Positions 53,939 through 62,907 of a stretch of DNA of 64,000 bases are shown here, piece after piece. The DNA is taken from positions 868,001 through 932,000 of the forward strand of contig CAWGDC010000001.1 in assembly GCA_963821325.1 (NCBI GenBank), given 5' to 3'. Made by a program: the position numbers and the translations under genes. The stretch comes from PALSA-555 sp963821325. Lineage in GTDB: Bacteria > Actinomycetota > Acidimicrobiia > IMCC26256 > PALSA-555. Within the stretch, counting starts at the first letter, position 1. Each line of letters opens with the position of its first letter. The notes beneath the pieces were generated by a model. The model ran no database searches. It had not been told where the DNA came from and saw nothing but the letters and a program-made list of their open reading frames with translations.

Positions 53939-56490
53939 TACCCGACGGCGCCTTCCATGTTGAGCTCGATCAGGCGGGTCAGCTCGACGGCGTACTCCAT
54001 CGGCAGGGTCTTGGTGACCGGCTCGATGAACCCGTTCACGATCATCGCGGTGGCCTGGTGCTCGGTGAGGCCGCGGCTCATCAGGTAGAAGAGCTGGTCA
54101 TCGCCGACCTTCGAGATGGTGGCCTCGTGTCCGATGCGGGCGTCCTTCGCGTCGATCTCCATCGTCGGGTACGTGTCCGAGCGGCTCTCCTCGTCGAGGA
54201 TCAACGCGTCGCAGCGGACGTGACTCTTCACGTGATGCGCGTCCTCTTCCACCTTCACGAGACCGCGGTAGGTCGTGCGGCCCCCGTCCTTCGAGATGGA
54301 CTTCGAGTCGATGATCGACGTCGTCTCGGGTGCGGCGTGGGTCATCTTCGCCCCGGCGTCTTGGTGCTGACCGGCGCCGGCGTACGCGACCGAGAGGACC
54401 TCACCGTGCGCCTTCGGGCCGACCATCACGACCGCCGGGTACTTCATGGTCAGCTTCGACCCGAGGTTCCCGTCGATCCACTGGACGGTCGATTCGGCCT
54501 CGGCCCGCGCCCGCTTCGTGACCAGGTTGTAGACGTTCGGGGACCAGTTCTGGATCGTCGTGTAGCGGATCCGCGAGCCCGGCTTGGCGATGAGCTCCAC
54601 CACGGCCGAGTGCAGCGAGTCGCTGGTGTACACCGGCGCAGAGCAGCCCTCGACGTAGTGCACCGAGGCGCCTTCCTCGGCGATGATCAGCGTCCGCTCG
54701 AACTGGCCGGCGTTCTCGGAGTTGATCCGGAAGTAGGCCTGGAGCGGCATCTCGACGTGCACGCCGGCGGGGACGTACACGAAGCTGCCGCCGCTCCACA
54801 CCGCCGAGTTCAGCGCGGCGAACTTGTTGTCGCCGGGCGGGATCACGGTGCCGAGGTAGCGCTGGACGATCTCGGGGTGGTCCCGCAGCGCGCTGTCCAT
54901 ATCCGTGAAGAGGACGCCCTGCTTGGCGAGGTCCTCACGGTTCTTGTGGTACACGACCTCGGAGTTGTGGACGACGAAACCTTCGGCCACGAAGTTGTGG
55001 TGGCCCTCGACCGTGATGTCCCAGACCGGTTCGCGGCCGACGCGGTCGATCCGGTCGAGTCGTACGAAGCCGAGCATGTCGCTCGTGTGGACGCGGAAAT
55101 CGGTGCCCTTGGCCGTGCGGTACGAGTGGGCGTAGCGCCGCTGCCCAAGCCGGCTCGCCCGGCGGGCCGATCGGCACGGCAGACGGTCGAAACGACCACT
55201 GAAGCGGATCATGTGGGCGAGGATCGTGCGGTTCGGGTCGTGGGGGTGCCGGTTCTCCACCTGCGAGATGCGGCTCGTGCGGATGCCGCACAAGGCCGCC
55301 AGCTCGCGGGTGTCGGCGAGCAGCTCGGGGTTGGCACTAGTGAGCACGATGTCCTTGTTGCTCGGGTTTGAGCGGACGTACCCGTCAGCGTCGATGTAGC
55401 CGGCAAGGAGTGCCAGGCGCTGCGAGCGCGGCAGCCCGAACACCCACGCAGGGATCCGCTTGGTTCGGGCAGTACCACCGAGACCGTTCAGCTCGAGGAA
55501 CTCGGCGAGGACCGCCGTGGCCCGCGCCGTGAGCCGTAGACGATCGGACGCCAGGGTGAAGTCGAGGCTGAAGAGACGGCGCGCGGCGGCGATGATCTCC
55601 GCGACGAGTCCCTCGTCGGAAGCGTCGACGGCAATTTCGACCGAGACGTACTGGCCGCGATGGTGCAGATACCCGTCACCGAGATACAGCCCGAGGAACC
55701 AGCACAGCTCGTCGCTCGTCGTGTGGGGCAGCATGTCCGCGTCGCCCTGGTCGGGAATGAGCAGCTCGACGCTCGTGCCGTAGTCGGGCAGGTCCGTCGC
55801 GATGGCCACGTAGTCGCCTACGCGCAGATCAGACGCGGGGACCCATCGCGACGCGTAGCGTGCCCGCTGACGACCGGGCTTGCGCTCGTCTCGGAGGACG
55901 AGGAACGGGTGGTTACCCGACGCCCCAATCGTCGCACCCCGCGCTGTGAGCTCGAGGATTTTCTTTTCGCCTGAGCACGAGGCATCCAGGACGCGGGCGC
56001 CGACGATCTGCTTCGACGACTCGTCGAGCGAGAACACCTCGTCGCCGGGCACGAGCTCCTTGATCGCCCGCATGCCCCGCGACGTCCACACGAGCGTGGA
56101 GCCTCGGAGGCACTCGTACTGGGCGGTCACGCCGGCGAGGAACTTGCGCTCGGCCTCGGGGATGCCGAGCTTCTCGTACGTCGTCTTCATCGCCTCGGGG
56201 AGCATGTCCCAGTCGCTGACCTGCCCCTCCATCGGCTTGAGGTAGTAGTAGATGTCGTCGAAGTCGATGTCGGGCATGTTCTGAGCGAACCACGCGAGCA
56301 TCGGCTTGCGCTCGAAGCGCTTCAGGGCGTTGAGCCGGAACTTCGTCATCCAGGCCGGCTCGCTCTTGTGCCCCGAGATGTCGCGGACGACGTCCTCGTT
56401 CAGCCCCTTCTTGGGCGCGTACGTGTAGTCGTCGGTGCTGTCGGACCAGCCGAGCTGGTACTTGCCGAGATCGATGCCGCTGACGGCCAT
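53938..56490 (-). CDS. sufB: Fe-S assembly scaffold SufB, interrupted by an intein
   Basis: SufB builds the nascent Fe-S cluster. The 850-residue precursor has N-extein residues 1-126 ending VTAQYE, intein residues 127-509, and C-extein 510-850 starting SEVVYHKNRE. The spliced protein is 467 residues, normal for SufB, with VHYVEGCSAPVYTSDSLHSAVVELI, QNWSPNVYNLV, and KSHVRCDALILDEESRSDTYPTMEIDAKDARIGHEATI. ATG 56490 is chosen, because AGGAG lies just upstream; an ATG at 56544 would add 18 low-complexity residues. It heads the sufB-sufD-Rieske-sufC2 operon, and a dyad operator sits 62 bases upstream. Confidence 0.94.
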   Translation of the reverse strand: MAVSGIDLGKYQLGWSDSTDDYTYAPKKGLNEDVVRDISGHKSEPAWMTKFRLNALKRFERKPMLAWFAQNMPDIDFDDIYYYLKPMEGQVSDWDMLPEAMKTTYEKLGIPEAERKFLAGVTAQYECLRGSTLVWTSRGMRAIKELVPGDEVFSLDESSKQIVGARVLDASCSGEKKILELTARGATIGASGNHPFLVLRDERKPGRQRARYASRWVPASDLRVGDYVAIATDLPDYGTSVELLIPDQGDADMLPHTTSDELCWFLGLYLGDGYLHHRGQYVSVEIAVDASDEGLVAEIIAAARRLFSLDFTLASDRLRLTARATAVLAEFLELNGLGGTARTKRIPAWVFGLPRSQRLALLAGYIDADGYVRSNPSNKDIVLTSANPELLADTRELAALCGIRTSRISQVENRHPHDPNRTILAHMIRFSGRFDRLPCRSARRASRLGQRRYAHSYRTAKGTDFRVHTSDMLGFVRLDRIDRVGREPVWDITVEGHHNFVAEGFVVHNSEVVYHKNREDLAKQGVLFTDMDSALRDHPEIVQRYLGTVIPPGDNKFAALNSAVWSGGSFVYVPAGVHVEMPLQAYFRINSENAGQFERTLIIAEEGASVHYVEGCSAPVYTSDSLHSAVVELIAKPGSRIRYTTIQNWSPNVYNLVTKRARAEAESTVQWIDGNLGSKLTMKYPAVVMVGPKAHGEVLSVAYAGAGQHQDAGAKMTHAAPETTSIIDSKSISKDGGRTTYRGLVKVEEDAHHVKSHVRCDALILDEESRSDTYPTMEIDAKDARIGHEATISKVGDDQLFYLMSRGLTEHQATAMIVNGFIEPVTKTLPMEYAVELTRLIELNMEGAVG
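54964..56112 (-). mobile_element. SufB intein with LAGLIDADG homing endonuclease
   Basis: A 383-residue in-frame insertion starts with Cys1 (CLRGSTLVWTSRG, block A), has block B GASGNHPFLV with the catalytic His, two LAGLIDADG-type motifs (FLGLYLGDGYLHHRG near 139-153 and LLAGYIDADGYVRS near 235-248), and ends with blocks F and G, DITVEGHHNFVAEGFVVHN, whose His382-Asn383 are the splice residues. Serine is the +1 extein residue. All splice residues are present, so self-excision is expected. The two endonuclease motifs keep acidic residues, so homing activity is possible. The site is between Glu126 and Ser127 of the extein. Confidence 0.94.
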
Positions 56491-56551
56491 CGGGGGGTGC
56501 TCCTGTCCGGGTTCGGCGCCACCCGCGGGGCTCCCCGGGGGCACCGAATTT

Positions 56552-56569
56552 CCACTACGTCGATAGTAA
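56552..56569 (-). promoter_or_regulatory. dyad operator ahead of sufB operon
   Basis: Read on the plus strand, CCACTA (56552-56557), CGTCGA, TAGTAA (56564-56569) form an imperfect inverted repeat. It differs from the sufC-side dyad at 44415-44432 by only three bases of 18. It is 62 bases upstream of the sufB ATG, where a promoter is expected. The similarity of the two sites indicates one regulator. Confidence 0.7.
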
Positions 56570-56611
56570 CAATGCCCTGCGGGCCGAACAATCCCCGGCG
56601 GGGTCGGGCCC

Positions 56612-59462
56612 CTACTGGCCGGCGAGGGCCTGCTGGGCCTGCTGGACGTCGTTCTGGGCGGCCTGGATGTCGGCCTGGTACGTCGCGAGGTCCCCGTTGC
56701 GCAGCGCGGTCTGGGCGGCGGAGAACTGCTGGGCCGCCTGGTTCAAGAGGCTCTGGACGGTGCTGTTCGACGGGGTGGGGGTCGTCGGCGTCGTGGGCGT
56801 CGTGATCGGCGCGGCCCCGTTGAACAGGTCGTTCAACGCGGCGTTCACCGTGACGTCGCCGACGGGGTTCTTGTTCTGGGTGAAGACGACGACGAAGCGG
56901 AACTGCGGGTAGCCCTGCTGGGAGGACTGCTGCACGAAGATCGGCTGCACGTACACGATCGAGTCCCCGACGGGGATCAGCTGGATGTTGCCCTTCACGA
57001 CCGCCGAGCCCTGCTGGCTCAGCAGCGTGAACTTCTGCGCGAGGGTCTGGTCGCTCTGGATGCTGTTCGCCACCTGCACCGGGCCGTTGACGGTGACCCC
57101 CTGGGGCATGACGAACGCCTGGATCTGCCCATAGTCGCTGGGATCCGACTTCGCGGTCATGAACGACACCAGCCGGGTCTGCGCGTTGTTCTGGGACACC
57201 GGCACGAAGGGCTGCAGGATCAGGAAGCTCTCATGGGTGTCGCCCGGCAGCCGGATGTACAGGTAGTAGGGGTCCTGGCGCGGCGTCGTGGCGCTGATCT
57301 CGGGGGCGCGCTGGGTGCCCCGGGCCGTCGTCGGCGTGACCGTCGCGCCGAGCACGGCGTTGGGGTCGGGGGAGAGCAGCCAGCGCTCCGTGCCGGCGTA
57401 GAAGGCGCTGGTGTTCTGCACGTGGTACGTGGCGAAGACGTTCGACTGGAGCTGGAACAGGTTCTCGGGGAACCGCAGGTGCGCGCGCAGGGCGGCGGGC
57501 ATCTTCGAGCCGGGCGTGAAGAGGCTCGGGAACGCCTTCTCGTAGGCCCGCACGATCGGGTCCTTAGCGTCGATCACGTAGAAGTGGACGGTCCCGTTGT
57601 ACGCGTCGACGGTCGCCTTCACCGAGTTGCGCACGTAGTTCTCGTTGCCGGACAGGCCGCCTTCGCCGCTGTAGACCTGCGAGTACGGGTACTGGTCGGT
57701 CGAGGTGTACGCGTCGAGCATCCAGGTGATGCGCCCGTTCAGGATGATCGGGTACGGGTCCGAGTCGAAGTGCAGGAACGGCGCGAGCTTCTGGACCCGG
57801 GCCACGATGTCCCGGATCATGAGCACCTTGGAGCTCGACGTCACCTGCCCCGAGATGAGCGGGTTCAGGTCACCGAAGCGCAGCGCGAACGCCGCCCGGG
57901 TGATGATGTTGGACAGGCGGACGCCGTCCTTGCCGGAGTAGCGCGACATCGCGTTCGTGTTGTCGGCCCGGGCGAAGTTGAACTCGGACTGCTTGGCGTT
58001 CACGATCGTGTAGCCGCTCAGGTTCTCGCCGAAGTAGACCTGCGCGCCCTGGTTGGACAGCGAGACGCCGTTCGACTGCGGCGGGATGTTGGAGAGGTTG
58101 AACATCGGGTTGCCGCTCGTGTCCGCCTGGTTCGTCGGGGACACGATCGCGCCGTAGCCGTGGGTGTAGACGAGGTGCTCGTTGACCCATGACTGGCTCG
58201 GCAGGCTGGAGCTGTTCAGGTCACGCGCCGCGATGAGCACCTGCGTGGTCTGCCCGTTGATGTTGTACCGGTCGATGTCGACGTTGTTGATGCTGTAGTA
58301 CGGCTGCAGGCCCTGCAGGGTCTGGTAGGTGGCCCGGATGACGGTCGGGTCCCACAGCCGCGCGTTGTCGATGGTGGGACGGTTGGTGTCGACGACACTC
58401 GGATCGAGGGTGCCGTTGAAGTTGAAGTTCTGGACGCTCACCTTGGAGAGCCCGAAGGCGGAGTTCGTCGCCGTGATGTTGCGGGCGATGTAGGGCTTCT
58501 CCAGCGCCAGCTCGTTCGGCTTGACCTTGAAGTTCTGGATGGCCGCCGGGTAGATGGTGCCGACCACGATCGACACGAACCCCCAGAGCCCGACGGCGAT
58601 GATCGGCAGGACCCAGCCCCGCCGGAAGATGTTCCAGACGAACAGGCCGGCGGCGACGATCGAGATGATGATGAGCAGGTTGTAGGCCGGCAGCTGCGCC
58701 TTCACGTCGGTGTACGTGGCGCCGTCGACCCGGCCGCGCGACGACATGGTCGAGCGCGAAGCGCGAGAAGTAGTACTGGCCGGTCTTGATGAGGGCCATG
58801 AAGGCGACGATGACCGACAGGTGCGCCTTGACCTGCGGGGTGACGCGCTGCCCCGGCGTCTGGAAGCGGATGCCGCCGTTCAGGTAGTGGGCGACGGCGG
58901 TGACGAGCAAGATGATGACGAACCCGGCGAAGAGCCAGTTCAAGATGAACTGGATGAAGGGCAGCTGGAAGACGTAGAAGCCGATGTCCTTGTGGAACTG
59001 GGGGTCCTTGATCCCGAAGTTCACCCGGTGCGTGAACAGGATCCAGTTCTGCCACTGCGACGAGACGCCGATCCCGGCGATGAGGGCGAAGAACACCGAC
59101 ACGGCGATGCGGATCCGGCCCTGGTAGCGGGCGGTCACCTGCTGGTAGCGGCTGACGAGCTCGTCCTCGGGGCTGGCCGGCCCCGTGGCCCGCACCTTCG
59201 GGGCCAGCCGGTCGGCGATCAGCAGGCTGGCGAGGATGATGACGAAGAACACCGCGGTGAACACGACGGCCGGGACGACCTTGGCGCCCAGCAGCTCACG
59301 CCACGTGCCGCCCTGCCCGAGCGAGTGGAACCACAGGTAGTCGGTGTAGAAGCTGGCGAGCCCGCGGAGGCTGAACAGCAAGATGATGAGGATCACCACG
59401 AAGCCGATGATCCAGGCGCGCAGGTGGAACGAGCGCCGCGGCTGCTGTTCGGGGACCCGCAT
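56612..59462 (-). CDS. UPF0182 family large membrane protein (one frame break)
   Basis: The repaired protein has 949 residues. The N-terminal part has seven hydrophobic segments, starting WIIGFVVILIILLFSLRGLASFYTDYLWFHSLG, the UPF0182 opening, and including FFVIILASLLIADRLAPKV. An extra C near 58748 breaks the frame at FALD / MSSRGRVDGATYTDVKAQLPAYNLLIIISIVAAG. The long extracellular domain (from residue about 300) has EKPYIARNITATNSAFGL and VNEHLVYTHGYGAIVSPTNQ, strong family signatures. The tail after residue 880 is a Pro/Thr linker and a coiled coil. Function is unproven. The pairing with a YlbL-type protease downstream recurs in actinobacteria. Confidence 0.93.
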
Positions 59463-59474
59463 CAGCGGCGAAGC

Positions 59475-60719
59475 CTAGACGTCGGGGTCAGCGGTCCCGA
59501 CGTCGCTGGGCACGACGAGGCAGCGGCAGCCGGGGTGGGCCGGCGGGCACGGCTGACCGGTCGGGAAGGCCCGTCCCTTCACGGTGGGCTCGAGCGCGTT
59601 GTCGTCGGCGTCGGGGCACTGGCCCACCTCGGCGGGCACCCACCGCAGCGTCGCGCCGGACGGTGTGGCGTCGAACACGCCACGCGCGTACGCGGCGGCG
59701 AGCAGGTCGGCGAGGAGCCCTTCGAGGTCGCGGGCCCGCCACTCCCGGTACCGCGCGCTGATCGCCGGTCCGACGGCGCTCTGCAGCTCACCGGGTGTGT
59801 CGTAGGGCCCGTCGGCGATGACCGCGTCGATGGTGACGGTCAGGCGGTCGCGCAGCGGCGTGACGAGCCCGGCGGCGAGCTCGGCGACGAGTCGTTTCGG
59901 GGCGCTGGTCGGGCGTCGGCCGCGTCCCGTGAGGGCGCGCCCGACGGTGTACGCCTCGTCGATCGTGGGCGCGACCACGACCGACCACGCGTGATGCTGC
60001 CGCTCGGGGTCGGGGAGCAGGCGCGGGGCGTCGACGCGTCCCCGGGCGCGTCGCAGGGCGTCGAGCACGTCGTTCTGCTCGTCTTGGAGCAACCGCTTGG
60101 ACCCGCGGAGCAGCACGTCGGTGAGGGGGGCGAGCATCTCGTCGCGGCGCCGCCGGATCGCGTCGTCGGGCGTCGGTGCGGCGGCGCCGGCCTCGGCGGG
60201 GGCGGCGGGCGGCGCCTCGTCGGGGGGCGTCGTGGCCGCGGCCTCGGGCCCGGTGGGGGGCACCGGCGCGGGCGCGGGTGGCGGCGGGGCCGGGGTCGGG
60301 GCGTCCTGCTCGGCCCGGAGCTGCGCGAACACGTCGTCGGGTCGGCCGTCGACGGCCGGCGCGGGGCTGGGCGGGGTGGCGGGCGGCTCCAGCGGCGTCA
60401 GGGGATCGCGCTCGTCGGGGGACGCTGACGGGAGGGGGGCGGTGAGGTCGCGTGCGAGGTCGTCGACCGCGGCGCGGACGCGCTCGAGCTCGGTGAGGAG
60501 CCGCGCGCGGCGTTGTTCGAGGTCGTCGAGCATCCGCTTGCGCACGGCGCGGGCCTCGTCGACCATCTCACGACCCTTGGCCGCGGCGGCCGCCTCGGCG
60601 TCCCGGAGCAGCTCGGCGGCGCGCGTCTCGGCGTCTGGCGGCGCGGGGTCGGGACGCGGGTCAGCGGAGAGTTCAGCGGCGTCGGGATTCGCCGCGTCGT
60701 CCGCCGAGGAGCCTGCCAC
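59475..60719 (-). CDS. coiled-coil protein with a MuF-like Cys-rich tail
   Basis: The 414-residue protein has a helical N-terminus (RAAELLRDAEAAAAAKGREMVDEARAVRKRMLDDLEQRR), similar in character to DivIVA-like coiled coils, then a Pro/Ala-rich linker, and a folded C-terminal region. The last 50 residues hold GQCPDADDNALEPTVKGRAF, PTGQPCPPAHPGCRCLVVP. That pattern (two Cys, then PAHPGCRC) is found at the end of phage Mu F-like head-morphogenesis proteins, where it binds metal. No other phage gene is near, so this looks like a cellular use of the fold. Stop and start are close to UPF0182 (12 bases) and YlbL (10 bases). Confidence 0.6.
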   Translation of the reverse strand: MAGSSADDAANPDAAELSADPRPDPAPPDAETRAAELLRDAEAAAAAKGREMVDEARAVRKRMLDDLEQRRARLLTELERVRAAVDDLARDLTAPLPSASPDERDPLTPLEPPATPPSPAPAVDGRPDDVFAQLRAEQDAPTPAPPPPAPAPVPPTGPEAAATTPPDEAPPAAPAEAGAAAPTPDDAIRRRRDEMLAPLTDVLLRGSKRLLQDEQNDVLDALRRARGRVDAPRLLPDPERQHHAWSVVVAPTIDEAYTVGRALTGRGRRPTSAPKRLVAELAAGLVTPLRDRLTVTIDAVIADGPYDTPGELQSAVGPAISARYREWRARDLEGLLADLLAAAYARGVFDATPSGATLRWVPAEVGQCPDADDNALEPTVKGRAFPTGQPCPPAHPGCRCLVVPSDVGTADPDV

Positions 60720-60729
60720 TCGCCCGATG

Positions 60730-61824
60730 CTATTGGCCGGACGGTGACGTCAACGGGGTGCCGCTCGCGACGGGGACGCCGCCGAGGCGGTGCAGCGCGG
60801 CGAGTGCGGCATCGACGGTGTTCACGGCGATGATCCGCAGGTGGGGGGCGGCATGGCGCGCGTCCTGCTGCTGCCCGACGGGGACGAGCATCGCGGCGAC
60901 CCCGCTGCGCTGCGCGGTGATCGCCTTCTGGGGGATGCCGCCGACCTGCCCGACCGTGCCGTCGGGGTTCATGGTGCCGGTCACCGCGACCGGGTGGCCG
61001 CCGGTGACGTCGCCCGGCGACAGCGCGTTGATGAGCGCGAGGGTGAAGGCGAGGCCCGCCGAGGGGCCGCCGATGCTCTGCGTGTTGATGCGCACGTCGA
61101 GCGGGAAGCGCCACATCGTGAGCGTCTGGGTCACGATGCCGAGGAACGCGTTCGCCCCGGATCGTCCGGCGTGGACGGTGACCGGGACGGTCTGCGCGCC
61201 GCGCCGCACGGTGAGCTGCACGACGGCGTGCGCGGGCAGGCTGACGACCGCCTGGTGCACGTCGTCGGCCGAGGCGACAGGGTGCCCGTCGACCGCGGTG
61301 ATGATGTCGCCGACCTGGAGGTGATGGTCGGACGGCCCGCCGCACTGGATGTCGAGGACCAGCGCCTGGTCGCCGGCGGGGGCCACGGCGTAGCCGACGC
61401 GGCGGAGCGCCACCTCCTTGGCCGCGTTCTGGGAGTCGACCATGAGGAGGGTGTTCAGCCGGTTGTCGGCCGCGTAGGACGCACAGCCGAGCACGTCCTG
61501 CTTCTTCACGACGGCGTCGCTGCCGTTGAGGCTGGCCAAGGCGTAGCTGTACAGGTTGGGGTCGCTGGTCGTGACCTGCACGGTGAGGTAGAGGAGCCGA
61601 CCAGTGTGCGGATACGTGCGCGCCCCACTGACGGTGACGACCTGGGTGTTGAGGGGGGTCGCGGCGCCGGGGGACTCGATGATGTAGGGGACGTGGATGA
61701 CCGCGGCGGCGACGGCGGCCACGAGGAGCAGCGCCCCGAGGACGGTGCCGATCGCCCGCAGGACGCGGTAGCGACGGGAGCGCCCAGGCGGGTTCGTCGG
61801 GGGGACCGCCGACGCTGGGGACAC
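60730..61824 (-). CDS. YlbL-type PDZ-Lon serine protease
   Basis: The 364-residue protein has an N-terminal membrane helix (residues 22-45, VLGALLLVAAVAAAVIHVPY), then a PDZ domain (DHHLQVGDIITAVDGHPVASADDVHQAV) near 150-200 and a Lon-like proteolytic domain. The catalytic Ser255 lies in IGGPSAGLAF and Lys300 in GGIPQKAITA, a 45-residue spacing as in Lon. It would degrade membrane or extracytoplasmic proteins. GTG 61824 is chosen as start. The divergent small gene begins 22 bases away. Confidence 0.9.
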   Translation of the reverse strand: MSPASAVPPTNPPGRSRRYRVLRAIGTVLGALLLVAAVAAAVIHVPYIIESPGAATPLNTQVVTVSGARTYPHTGRLLYLTVQVTTSDPNLYSYALASLNGSDAVVKKQDVLGCASYAADNRLNTLLMVDSQNAAKEVALRRVGYAVAPAGDQALVLDIQCGGPSDHHLQVGDIITAVDGHPVASADDVHQAVVSLPAHAVVQLTVRRGAQTVPVTVHAGRSGANAFLGIVTQTLTMWRFPLDVRINTQSIGGPSAGLAFTLALINALSPGDVTGGHPVAVTGTMNPDGTVGQVGGIPQKAITAQRSGVAAMLVPVGQQQDARHAAPHLRIIAVNTVDAALAALHRLGGVPVASGTPLTSPSGQ

Positions 61825-61845
61825 CGCTTCCGCGCTCCTTGCGTG

Positions 61846-62166
61846 ATGACCGATACTGGGGGGGTGGAGAACCCCCAGCCTGCCATCCGGGGTCCGCGGC
61901 CCACGGGGCAGCCCCCGCAGCGACCCCCCACGCTGGGCCCGGCCACCGGTGCGGCGCCGCGGCAGGACGACTGGCAGGCCTTCGCCGCGAGCGCCAAGCA
62001 GCTGCTCGACCGGATCGCCTCGATCCGGCAGCTCCGTTGGATCCGGCGCAGCTCGGCCGCGGTGCGCTGGGCGCTGCTGATCGTGGCCGTCGGGTTGGGC
62101 TCGGCGCTGCTCGTCGCGTTGACCGTCAGCGTGCTGGTGTCGCTCATCCCGCGGTCCGGGGGGTAG
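61846..62166 (+). CDS. 106-residue membrane-anchored hypothetical protein
   Basis: ATG 61846 opens MTDTGGVENPQPAIRGPRPT and a Pro/Gln-rich stretch, then DWQAFAASAKQLLDRIASIRQLRWIRRSSAAVRW, and one membrane helix ALLIVAVGLGSALLVALTVSVLVSLI. Cytosolic N-terminus, single C-terminal anchor. I know no function. GTG 61864 is an alternative start. It is divergent from the YlbL protease and may share its regulation. Confidence 0.6.
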   Translation: MTDTGGVENPQPAIRGPRPTGQPPQRPPTLGPATGAAPRQDDWQAFAASAKQLLDRIASIRQLRWIRRSSAAVRWALLIVAVGLGSALLVALTVSVLVSLIPRSGG

Positions 62167-62169
62167 CGG

Positions 62170-62888
62170 ATCGCACCCGACGCGGCCGGGCCCGACCGAG
62201 CCGCCGACCCGATCACCCGCGCCGCGGCGTTCGCCGCGCTCGGGCACGGGTCGCGCCTGCCGCGCGCTGCAGCGGACGAGCTGTCCCGCGCCGTCACCGA
62301 CGATCCGGATCCACGGCGCGGGCGGCGGCGCTGGGCGCGCTGGTGCGGCGCGGCGACCCCGACCGGGTCGGGCGCGGCTGGGCGGCGGCGATCGGCGACG
62401 CCGACGCCGGCGTGCGGCGCCGCGCCGCGGAGCTGACGCCGAGTCGGCGGGGCCGCGCCCCGGGCACCCCGACCGAGGTGGTCGCGCTGCTCGGCGACGA
62501 GGACGTCACCGTCGTGGAGGCGGCCGCGTGGGCCATCGGTGAGCTGGCGGACACCGACCCGGCGACGGTGATGGCACTCGAGCAGGTCGTGACCGGGCAT
62601 CCCGACCCTTTGGCGCGCGAGGCGGCGGTCGCCGCGCTCGGTGCGGTTGCGGCGGGGCTCGACGCCGTCCTCGCGGCGTGCCACGACGTCCCCACGGTGC
62701 GGCGCCGCGCCGTCCTTGCCCTCGCCCCGTTCGACGGCCCGGCCGTCGACGACGCGCTCGCCCGGGCCCTTACCGACCGCGACTGGCAGGTGCGACAGGC
62801 CGCCGAGGACCTCCGCGGCGCGGAGGGCCCGGCGCCGGCCGGCACCCCGGTCGAGCTCGGGCCCGCCCGGCCGCCGCCGCGTCCCTGA
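62170..62888 (+). CDS. HEAT-repeat protein (one frame break; start unclear)
   Basis: The reading from about 62170 gives ADPITRAAAFAALGHGSRLPRAAADELSRAVTDDPDP, then, after one missing base near 62311, ARAAALGALVRRGDPDRVGRGWAAAIGDADAGVRRRAAEL, VVALLGDEDVTVVEAAAWAIGELADTDPATVMAL, HPDPLAREAAVAALGAV and VPTVRRRAVLALAPFDGPAVDDAL, about five HEAT-like helical pairs. Repaired length is about 239 residues. No ATG, GTG or TTG precedes the first repeat in frame after the upstream stop at 62166; ATC at 62170 is the only near candidate. A further sequence error or an upstream fusion is possible. Confidence 0.65.
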
Positions 62889-62907
62889 CGGGTCGCCGCG
62901 CGGCACG

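Noticed and set aside
59475..60719. Prophage remnant suggested by the MuF-like tail
   Set aside because: No integrase, terminase, portal or capsid gene is close; neighbours are typical chromosomal genes.
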